From Rhynchopus sp. YZ270_cl-10 (Eukaryota; Euglenozoa; Diplonemea; Diplonemida; Diplonemidae): a stretch of 64,000 bases of DNA. The DNA is taken from contig OZ037878.1 of NCBI GenBank assembly GCA_964035575.1, positions 248,001 to 312,000 on the forward strand, written 5' to 3'. The notes beneath the pieces were generated by a model that worked only from the letters and a program-made list of their open reading frames with translations, ran no database searches and was not told the DNA's origin. Below are positions 36,435-45,300 of the stretch, in pieces. Made by a program: the position numbers and the translations under genes. Positions within the stretch are counted from its first letter, which is position 1. The number at the start of each line of letters is the position of its first letter.

Positions 36435-39400
36435 CTAAGCTGACACCGTGAACGGGGGCGCAACAAGCTTATGCTTCAGCTCATCAACTGCGTTGCTCTG
36501 TGGGTTAAGTGGTTTTAGGTGGGATGAGCAAATCCATCGGGGACAAACACTCTAATACCGTAGTCGGAAAAATGTTGCAACGTAAAAATGTTGGAACGTA
36601 AAAATGTTGTAACGGAATAATGTTGTAACGCTGCGGATCGCGGGAAGTTGTAACTTTATTCCGTTACAACATTTTTATGACTGGGGTGAACTTTGTCTTA
36701 GGGATTTTTTTTTGGAACAGTCGGCATAATCCCCAACCTCACACACCACACCCCAATTTCAAGCCGATAATTAGTGTTTCAGGTTTTTCGACGTCCTCCC
36801 CCACCCCTCACCCAAATAAAAAATGAAACAAATGGGATTAGCCCAATTCTGCAAGCGCCGCAATCCCCACGAGCCTGTTTCGGAAGGAGGAGATGCCCCC
36901 AACCTGGCGTTCCTTGCTGGTAGCGCCGCAAGCGCAGTGGGGCTAGACGACAGCACATCTCGTGCTGTCGCAAATGAGGTCAGCGCTGCAAGCAGCACGC
37001 GAGCGGGAAAGGGGAAGTCTTTTTCCCTCGAGGAGCGGCGGCAGATCGGACAAGCCTGCCGGGACAGGGCTGGCGACCTGAACAGGACGCTGGCAAGTGC
37101 TTTTCATGTGCATAGTAAACGTACCCCCCTTGCCCTGTCCAGTTTGATGTGGAACAAAAAAAGTCGAGCCTACGGCTAAGTTGAACAACACCAATGAGGT
37201 GATCCAGTCTCACGCTTTTTCACACATTTTCACTTGGTTTCACACATTTTCACACATTTTCACATGGTTTCACACATTTTCACTTGGTTTCACACATTTT
37301 CACATGGTTTCACGGTGTGAAAAAGTGTGTACGAAAGTGAAAAAAAAACTGCTTCACGCACTCTGAGTGGATTCCTCCAGAAAAAAAACTTGGTGTTTTC
37401 ACACATTTTCACTTGGTTTCACATGGTTTCACATATTTTCACTTCGTTTCACATGGTTTCACCTTGGTTTCACACATTTTCACTTGTTTTCACACGTTTT
37501 CACGGTGTGAAAACGTGTGGAAAAGTGTGCGCTGGATCACCTCAACCAAAAAAAAAAAAAAAAAAAAAACATCATCCCCCCGCCCCCCGCCCTTTTTTCA
37601 CCACCGTCAGAGGCACAAGATTTTTCTTTTCAAAAACCACCCCCGCACCAGCAAAAATCCCTAAGACAAAAATAAACCCCAAAAAAATGTTGTAACGGAA
37701 TAATGTTGTAACGCTGGGCCATTTTTTCCAGCGTTACAACATTATTCCGTTACAACATTTTTCCGACTACGGTATTCATTGAAGAACGAGACATACATTT
37801 TGTCCTGTCGCCAGATGCAGGTAGATTTGGAGCAGGTCAGCAATGGGCCTTTCCTCCCCTGTGGTGCGGAACTGGTCGAGGCACTGCTGCGCACGGAAGT
37901 ACTTCCCGGACATGATGTGCACGGTGCACAGGTTTGTGAAGAGCGCGGCTTGGTGGGTTTGGCTGTACAAAAAAAAAAAATAGGTAAAACGAGGTCCTTA
38001 CAGCAACACATCAACTGAATTTACACATACCCAAGGTTATCACGGTCACTCTGCGAGGTGCCAATGTGCACAGGGCTCTTCCCGAACTGCGGCAGGTCCG
38101 TGCCGGAGTGGTTGTGTGCGTCCTGCTGGATGCCACCACATGGCACTGCAAGGCTCGACGGGGCATCCTGTTGTGTTGTTGGTTTTCAGAAGTGTTTTGT
38201 AAAGTGGATTGAGAAATGGCTTGGCAACGTTGATCACGACATACCGGTGCGACCAACTCCTGAAGGTTAACCTTGTGAAGCATATTAAGAGCCTCCTGCG
38301 GCCTGCCCAGCCTGCAGTACGCTTCTGCGCAGTAGGAGAGGCACACAATGCGGCTTTCCTTGAAGAGGGAGGGCAGCGACAGCAGCTTTTGTGCGGAGGC
38401 GAGCGCGACGGCGGGGTTGTTGAGGCAGAGTGCGACGTACGTCATATGGACGTACACGGACTGCAGCACGGACGCCATCACAGGGTCCTCCTCCGAGGCA
38501 CTGTGCAGCTCGGACTCCTCAAGCAGACCGTCGCCTTCGTCGGCTGCGGCGTCCTCGTCTTCGTGCTCTGCTTTTTCCGCCTCATCGTCGTCACGCGCCT
38601 TTGTGCTCTTGCGTCCACGGTACCTGCGCAGAAGCAGGTAGTGTGCGTTCCTCAGACACTTCTCCGCAAACACCAACGACATATCGTCACCGTTCTCCAC
38701 CCGCAGGTTCGGTGGGTTCAGCACCTCGTTAGTCGGCAGGCACGTTACCTTCTTCTGCGTCGGCGACGTCGTTGTGCTGATGGTCAACTCTCTTGCCTGG
38801 TGCGCCTTCTTCTGCGAAGCGGACAGGTCGATCTCCCACTGCCGGGTGCAGCACTGTGCCATTCGCAGCCACAGGGTGGGTGTCTGTGCAGAGGGGAGTG
38901 AATACAGGCAGTTGCAACAGACAACACCGAGGATACGCTACGGTGAGCGAGAGTCCCCTTGGAGAAAACGGGAGGGAGGGAATGCACATACGTCCTTCAA
39001 AAGCGGTGTTGCCACAACGAACGACTTAAACGCCACCTCCTGCTGTCCACTGTGTCGGGGGCGTTATAAGAATTGGTGGAAACAACACAAATCATACCGA
39101 AGCATGTGGCAGAGCCCGTTGTTGTAGTACACTGCTGCCATCGAAGGGTAGAGCCCCATCCCGCTGCTGGAGACGGAGCCCTCGCTCTTGGGCCTCGACC
39201 TGTTTGGTGTTGATGGGTTGACACTTTCTATTGATGAGTTGACTCTAGAGGTACATACCGTTCGAAGGTCTCAATAGCCTTTGCAAGGTAAAGCGAGGAA
39301 AGGTGCGGCTTGCCGATGCTCAGGTGCAACATCCCGAGGTTGTTCAGGTAGGTCACGATGAGCCACCAACTCGAGGAACCCTCGGTGTTTTTTTGGAAGT

Positions 39401-40204
39401 TCTGGAGGAGCTTGAGGGCCTCCTGTGCACTGCCCTCGACGGCCTCAAAGTGCGCGCGCAGGAGCAGCGAATGCGAGCCGAGACGGAGCACGGGCTGGTC
39501 GGAGGTGGACTCCTTGTCGTGTTCTTGTATGAAGGCTGTCGCCTCGTCGAGCTTCTCAAGCAGCTGCCGTGCGCGCTTCACTATCACGGCATCCGTTTTC
39601 TTGTACTGCGCAAGCGTGCAGGAGAGCAGCAACAAGACAACACGCACGTAGAGTAGCGGCGAGATCTGCCCCTCGTTGTGGAACATCGGCACCAAACGCT
39701 CGACCGCGTGGTTGTACTGCCTCTGGTGGAAGTGCACCACCGCCTCGTTGTAGCGCACATACTCATGCCCCTCGAACTCAAGGCACAGCGGGCGGTAGTC
39801 CTGCCCGCGTTGCGACGACAGCTTCTCAATCGCAAGCACGCTGTTCGGGTGGTCCGACTTCCGTTCACGTTCCAAGCTCTTCCCAAGCTTGTCCAGGTCC
39901 GCAAGGAACTTTCCTGCATCTTGACAACCTCCCTTGAAGTACTCACAGAGCGCAACGTTGTGCTGTATTTTCGGGTCGCCACGTGGTGTCGACGAGAGCA
40001 ATGCGTGCAGAGACGCGGAGCATTGGTCGTAATTCTGCACGGTGTGTTAGATGGTGGGTTTATAAAAAAACAAACAAAAATGAAGTTAATACAAAACGCC
40101 TCTGGGACGCAGGCACCTTGACACCGCGGGCAATCAAACAAAAGACATACTTTCGCTAAGAATCGTGAATACGCCTCCTTCTGCGCGTCGTCATTGCAGT
40201 TCAT
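36435..40204 (-). CDS. CNOT10: CNOT10-like subunit of the CCR4-NOT deadenylase complex
   Basis: Eight exons: 40204-40151, 40034-39259, 39199-39098, 39049-38992, 38883-38245, 38167-38031, 37962-37797 and 36497-36435. All introns start GTATGT or GTATGA and end CAG; the join is in frame throughout and gives 664 residues, near the usual length of CNOT10. The protein is an array of TPR-like helical pairs: NYDQCSASLHALL, EYVRYNEAVVHFHQRQYNHA, VTYLNNLGMLHLSIGKPHLS, VYYNNGLCHMLRGQQEVAF and PTLWLRMAQCC. A highly acidic insert (EDEDAAADEGDG) sits in exon 5. CNOT10 with CNOT11 docks on CNOT1 in cytoplasmic mRNA deadenylation; that role is taken from the family. The last exon codes for only 20 residues and is separated by a 1.3-kb intron filled by a mobile element. 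Reading through that splice site would add VCLVLQ and stop. Confidence 0.9.
36823..37179 (+). CDS. Short frame inside the intron element, possible remnant of a transposon protein
   Basis: A 118-residue frame on the plus strand with coding-like composition: an A/S-rich middle, then a basic helical part (GKSFSLEERRQIGQACRDRA) and a short basic end. No family was recognised. Position and orientation within the terminal-inverted-repeat element suggest a remnant of an element-encoded DNA-binding protein. No catalytic DDE region is present. Confidence 0.35.
   Translation: MKQMGLAQFCKRRNPHEPVSEGGDAPNLAFLAGSAASAVGLDDSTSRAVANEVSAASSTRAGKGKSFSLEERRQIGQACRDRAGDLNRTLASAFHVHSKRTPLALSSLMWNKKSRAYG
37195..37544. 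mobile_element. 350-bp nested minisatellite element with 5-bp target duplication
   Basis: Ends are 13-bp perfect inverted repeats (TGAGGTGATCCAG), extended imperfectly by TCACAC/TTTTCAC units. Direct repeats ACCAA (37190-37194 and 37545-37549) flank it, consistent with a 5-bp target-site duplication. The interior is a minisatellite of TTTCACACATTTTCAC/TTGG units, about 12 in one orientation, with short inverted parts. It inserted into the larger intron element. Confidence 0.75.
40083..40130 (-). repeat. R4 hairpin in CNOT10 intron 1
   Basis: A nearly full R4 copy ending in the CGCGGG...ATCAAAC part, within the intron 40035-40150. Confidence 0.6.
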
Positions 40205-40699
40205 GGCCGCAGCACACCAACCCCCTGCCCCCTAAGACCTGATCTGCCCAGCCCCTTTCGCACCTATATTGGGTATTTTCCTTTCGCGAATATCCTCCCC
40301 AACCTCTGAGGGCGTCCCTTTGTGATGCTCTGTGTGTGTGGGGGGTAAAGCTTGTGTCCCCTGTTGTGTTGGGAGAGATAGAATCGGGTGAGGGTGAGAC
40401 ATTGTCGTGAGAGGTGAAAGAAGATGTAGTTGTCACAAAGCAGTATCACCTTTTTTTTTTTTGAGAGAGGGTCTTTTGCAGAGATGGGGACACATAGGAA
40501 CACTTGGTCTGACACCTTGTATATCATGGGGGCCCTAAAAAGTCGTTCTGAGCGCGGTTCTGTACAAAAAAAAAAAAAAAGTAATGACACCTTTTGACAG
40601 ACCAGGAGGAACGACTTACAGAAGAGTACCCCCTCAGAGTAGTAGCTGAGATACGACAAATTTTAGGAAACCACACTGGCAGTTTTGTTGTTTTGTTGT

Positions 40700-40752
40700 T
40701 TTTTTGAAAACTTGGTTGGATTAGTGTAGACACCCGAGGATGAACTCCACTA
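40700..40752 (-). repeat. Hairpin repeat R2 with A-rich end
   Basis: R2 family: in gene sense AGTGGAG, TT, CATC-CTCG-GGTG, T, CTACACT, then AATCCAACCAAGTTTTC and a run of A. The first and last seven bases pair with one mismatch and the inner four pair around a CTCG tetraloop. The 3' A run suggests retroposition of a small RNA. Other copies: 50408-50460, 59240-59290, 60508-60565, 63548-63595 and the inverted pair at 7907-8010. Confidence 0.75.
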
Positions 40753-41048
40753 TAGTTTTTTGTTTTGACAGAAGGGGGGCGACATCGGGCGTGGGTACGG
40801 GACAGCGGGGGGGTAAGTTGGGGGGGGTTTCAAACACCGTCTCCGCAAAAAAAAAAAAAAAAAGGTGAATTTGATAACATGCAGACACCGGAGGGGAAAA
40901 ACCCCCTTTTTCTCACAAAAAATGAACCTCACCTCACCTTCAAAAAGAACCAGAAAATTTAGTGCTCCGGGAGGGGCCGATATTGGACAGGTCGTGGCAC
41001 GTCGCTGACAGGTCGTTGACCGACTTCCGAAAGCACCAGAAAAGGATT

Positions 41049-41092
41049 TCTAAGATGAACCGAAGCCTCTCATGAAAAATCACCTAGAAATA
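41049..41092 (-). repeat. Hairpin repeat R3, decayed
   Basis: Outer stem present (AAGATGA and TCACCT on the plus strand). The inner right arm is replaced by A-rich sequence. Confidence 0.5.
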
Positions 41093-41361
41093 TACCCCCA
41101 TATGAATTTTGTCCCTTTCCACCCAACCCTACCCAAACCCACACACACACCTCTCCGTTGTTCTGCTCTGTGGAGCTCGCATAAAAAAAACCCCCCCCCG
41201 TAATAATTGTTTGAACAGCACGCTGTTTTTCTTTGGGAGGTGAAGCAACTGCTCTCGTGGACGTAAAGAGAGATAGGGAAAAAGAGAAAAGACACCCCAT
41301 TGGAAAGGGGGGGAAAACACTTTACCGTATGCATACAAAAATTATCAACCGTACTAATGTT

Positions 41362-41400
41362 GACTTGAAATACAAAGCCCTCTCGTGGCAGTGTACCGTA
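41362..41400 (-). repeat. R1, truncated copy
   Basis: The last 39 bases of R1 in gene sense. Confidence 0.6.
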
Positions 41401-41855
41401 CTACTGTTCGATCTTTTTCAGAATTTTTTCCTTCTGCAAGTTCGACCTTTTTTACGGTCAATAATTTTTTTTGTACGAACTACGGTTGATCTGAAAACAA
41501 GAAAGTCTGTGGTCAGATCAAGAAAATGGATTTCCTTCCTTCCGAGGTATTTTGTATTTTTTCCCCAAAAGAAATTAGAAACGAGGGCGGGTCCGATCTT
41601 AGATAAATAATATAATGGGCTAGACCAGGATGCGGATGAAAAACCCTATATCAGTTGTTGTGCTTTGTTTCATTTTTTTCAAAAAAAAAAGTTGATTTTA
41701 ATTGTCACACGATACGAAAATGCAAACCTTCGACCAAATAAAAAAAATGCGTATCTGCCTTTTGCTTTGGCTTAAAAGGTGGGTTTTGCGGTTCTATAGT
41801 GAGGAATATCTGCAGGACACTCCCAACCACCACCTTTCATTGCAGCAGACCATCA

Positions 41856-41894
<39 letters not shown>

Positions 41895-42195
41895 CCCCCA
41901 AAAAAAAACATAACCATTTTTTAATGAAAATCAGCTTTTCATTTAACACCTAACAAAAGAGCCACCCCTTGAAGTTTACAGAGCTTAGTCCCTTAACTTG
42001 GATGGCCAAACACCTTCCCCGCCTCCCCTCACCCTTTCGCGTTTTTTTGTTTCGTCACTTTTTGATATTTTTTTTTTTTCCAGATTTTTTGATTTTATTT
42101 GTTTGCATTTTATCAGAAGAAGGTTGCGTCAAGCTTTGGCGGCCTGTGGTTAGGTGTTAGGTGTTATTGTGTCAATCGGGGCGAAAAACTAACCC

Positions 42196-42261
42196 AAAAG
42201 TGTCACTTGTCGTTCCCTCACCCCCCTTCTTGTAGTTGTTTGATGCGTTGACGCTTCCACA
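42196..42261. repeat. 66-bp repeat R6, copy 2
   Basis: Identical to 103-168. It lies about 75 bases beyond the RPC1 stop, directly downstream (gene sense) of the R3 hairpin. Confidence 0.85.
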
Positions 42262-42289
42262 ACCCAAAAAAAAAAAGAGAAAAGTTTAT

Positions 42290-42325
42290 AAGATGATCCC
42301 TAAGCCTCTCGTGCTTAGTCACCTT
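42290..42325 (-). repeat. Hairpin repeat R3, type copy, just after the RPC1 stop
   Basis: R3 in gene sense: AAGGTGA, CTAAGC, loop ACGAGAG, GCTTAG, G(G)GA, TCATCTT, then ATAAACTTTTC. Inner stem CTAAGC/GCTTAG has six perfect pairs and outer stem AAGGTGA/TCATCTT seven (one G-U). About fifteen recognisable copies occur in the window, all in gene orientation, including 4062, 10722, 15064, 26508, 28163, 28938, 30910, 54016 and 61880. This one begins 11 bases after the RPC1 stop codon. It may be a 3' UTR or intergenic RNA element, or a retroposed hairpin RNA. Confidence 0.8.
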
Positions 42326-42335
42326 ATCATATTCG

Positions 42336-45300
42336 TTAAAAAAAGGCCTGGGTTACATACTTGAAGAGAGGTGCAGCGTGCGCACTGGACTTATTCCGTT
42401 CTGCCTGCTGGATAAGTTTAAAGAGACCGGTACCAATCTTGATTGGTGCACCCATGATAATCTTTTCAGACACACCCAGTTTGTCGTCCCTGTTGGATAA
42501 TTGTTTTTTTTTGTGACAATTTTTTTTGTTGAGTAATATACAGGAATATACCACTGCTTTTTTATGAAGGAATTTTATGGAAAAAGTTTTAACATACCGC
42601 GTTTGGAAATATTATGGACCGAATAAATAAAGAAACAAAATATTATGGACCGAATTAATTATGGTACGTTCGAGGTTTTTGAGTTTCATTTGGTACTTAA
42701 TTCGGTCCATACTGTTTTGGGGGGCAATTTTTTTTGTACTTGTCCCCCGAGGAAAGGGCGAATCTTATTTTTTTGACAAGTACTTTTTTGCCCAGAACGA
42801 TATGAAGCGAATTAATATTTGGTTCGGGGTATTGTTGGACCGAATTAATTATGGTACGTTTGAGGTTTTTTCGGGACATTTGGTACTTAATTCGGTCCAT
42901 AATATTTCCAATCGCGGTATACTCACTTTTTAACACGCTTTTATTTTTGATCCCTATAATGTGGTCAGCAGCCTTTTTGATGACAAGAAAATGTTCATTT
43001 CTTTTGTTCCATACTTCCTGTGGTGTGCGGCCGCGTCGAAGAGAATGTCAGTCGTCTTCTCGAAGGAGGCAAGCATCATCACAGAGTCACGCATCTTCTG
43101 CATCCCAAACCGTGTGATTCCCAGCACGCTCCCACGGAACGTCATCACATCCGCCAGAAGCATCACGTGGCGCACGTCAATCGCCAGCTTGTAGTTCCCC
43201 ATCACCCCGCGGATCTCCTGGATAATTGTCAGACGCGCCGCTTCAATGCCCAACACATTCTCCACTGTCCAGATATGATTACATGAGGTCCGCATCTGAT
43301 CCATTCCGGGGATTGCTGCTACCTGTTTTATCAAAACATAATTATGGTGCGGCTGAAAGGGGGAATACTACCGATAAATTGCTATTTTGGGGGGATTTTT
43401 TTTAACCGCAAAGTACCCCCAAAGTGCGATAAAGTGCTATTTTGGAGTTCCCAAATTAGTGAAATAAAAGATGAACATACCGTCAACAAATCGCTTCCTT
43501 CAATAAGAAGCTGCCACGACGGGACACGGACCTGCTTTTCAACTACCTCTCCGCTGAGGAGCGTGGTTCTCTGCACTTCGTCGGTCCATTTGTACGGCGA
43601 GAGGATAGCACGCTTGACTGAGGCGACACCTGCGACAACGACGTTGGGGAGATGTGTGATGATCTTCGCGATGGTGTGAAGAAGCTTTGCACGGTCCGTC
43701 TCGTAAGGATAGATGTTGATGGTGTTGCGGGTCACCTGGTCGCGCGGGATGTGGTTTTCCCTTAGTGGCATCGAATTCAGCCGCTTCCGGATCGTCGACT
43801 GCGCATAGCTCAGAATACTGTCCCTCACGCTGAATGAGTCAATGTCAAGCTGCATCTCGAAGATCCGCTCCAAATTCAACCGCACCACAATGTAACACCG
43901 CCCATTCGAGTACACCTCATCAATGTTACTGCAGACGCTGGTCAGCATAGTACGTTCTACACGCGCCTTCACGATTTGGGCAGACATTTTGCACGTTTCG
44001 TTGAGAAGGTATCCTTTGATGAGAGGCGTCTTAATGGTTTTCGCGGCATTAATGATTTCTGCGATACGCGGCACTCCTTGGGTGATGCTCATGGAGGCTA
44101 CCCCGGCGAAATGGAAGGTTTTGAGTGTCATTTGTGTGCCGGGTTCTCCGATGGATTGCGCACCGACAGCACCGCAGGCGGTTCCGGGCTCGCAGCGGTA
44201 TTTGAGGTGCTTCACGTAGCATTCCTCGAAGACGGCACGGACCAGCCCTTCGGTGATAAGAAGCATGTCGTTGGCAAGGCGCTGCAGACGGTCTGCAGAA
44301 AGGTTCTCAGCCATCTGCCGTTGTGCGGTGACGTGGCGCATCTCCTCCAAAGGGTCGTCCCCGCTGTATGCCGCGGTGTGCGGCATCTGGCTCTTCTGTG
44401 CAATCTGCAGGCGCTTGTTAATCAGATCCAGCGCATGTGCCTTGGTGTTCCAGAAGTCGCGGATTTCCTTAACAAACTTCCCACTAAAAGCCTGCTGCAG
44501 CTGTGGGGTAAGCAGGATGTTCTCCACAATAGGCATGATCTCGCTAGGAAGCAGCGGCTTTTCTTTGGTGCTCTGCTCCTTGCGGGTCACGCTCAGGTTG
44601 ACCCACAGAATGTCAAAGTTGACCGGTCTAAAGTCCGCGGTTTCGGTGTACAGAGGGTCGATTCCGTCGTCACCGTAGACCCTCTGCACCAGGACACCTT
44701 GGCTGTCCATCACAGTGTTGTCGTACTGCACGCAGAGGTCCTCCATGCTCTTTACGAGACGGCGCTGCATGTATCCGGTCTCAGCGGTTTTGACGGCAGT
44801 GTCAACAAGACCCTCACGTCCTCCCATGGTATGGAACCAGAACTCGTGGGGTTGGAGTCCAGTGAAGAAGGAGTTTTCGACAAACCCGCGGTCACCTGGT
44901 TCGCGCGAGAAGCGCTTGAAATGCGGGAGGGAGCGTTGGATGAAGCCGTTGCCGATACGCTTGCCTGTGACGGTCTGCTGTCCGAGGACGGCAGCCATTT
45001 GCCCAATGTTAAGCGAACTTCCCTTGGAGCCACAGCTCGACATGATGTAGGGGGAGTTGGACCAGTCTTTTTCGAGCTCCGCCATGCAGATGACACCGCA
45101 GTCGGAACGCACCTTACTGAGAACATGGTTCAGCTTCGCCTCCACGGTGATCTCCGCTGTGCAGCCCGGGTCTGCCGCTAGTGTACCGTTCTCAAAGTCT
45201 CTGATCAGCACTTTGCTCTCCTCGCGACCTCGACGGACGGTTTCGTCCTTACGGGCGTTGAGCCGCACGCTGGGCGTCACATCGCTGATCCCAATGGAGA

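Larger units (their letters stand above)
36557..37774. mobile_element. 1.2-kb inverted-repeat element filling the last CNOT10 intron
   Basis: Outer ends TACCGTAGTCGGAAAAATG (36557-36575) and its inverted copy near 37756-37774. Sub-terminal parts repeat AATGTTGTAACG units in both orientations. It occupies about 1.22 of 1.30 kb of the intron 36498-37796, leaving only short flanks beside the splice sites. TA is present at both boundaries. It contains a 118-codon plus-strand frame and a nested minisatellite element. The terminal sequence resembles that of the element at 42595-42919. Confidence 0.75.
40205..42335. other. Spacer between RPC1 and the CNOT10 homologue
   Basis: It contains an R2 hairpin (40700-40752), an R4-like unit (40868-40900), an R3 copy (41049-41092), a truncated R1 (41362-41400), a run of about 35 A (41857-41891), R6 copy 2 and an R3 copy next to the RPC1 stop. 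The rest is AT-rich. No gene was seen. Confidence 0.6.

Noticed and set aside
37205-37525. CRISPR-like array from repeated TTTCACAC units
   Set aside because: Units follow each other without unique spacers of constant length. It is a minisatellite inside an inverted-repeat element in a eukaryote.
37779-37796. CNOT10 ending with VCLVLQ and a stop at the element border
   Set aside because: GTATGT at this point matches the other 5' splice sites of the gene, and splicing to 36497 restores frame and family length. Kept only as an alternative.
41857-41891. Run of about 35 A as a poly(A) tail of a retroposed gene
   Set aside because: No coding or repeat unit could be recognised on either side. Homopolymers are common throughout these spacers.
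43382-43480. Extension of RPC1 exon 1 past 43481
   Set aside because: The frame stays open by chance into the intron. GTATGT at 43480 and the in-frame continuation VAAIPGMDQ in exon 2 match the family.
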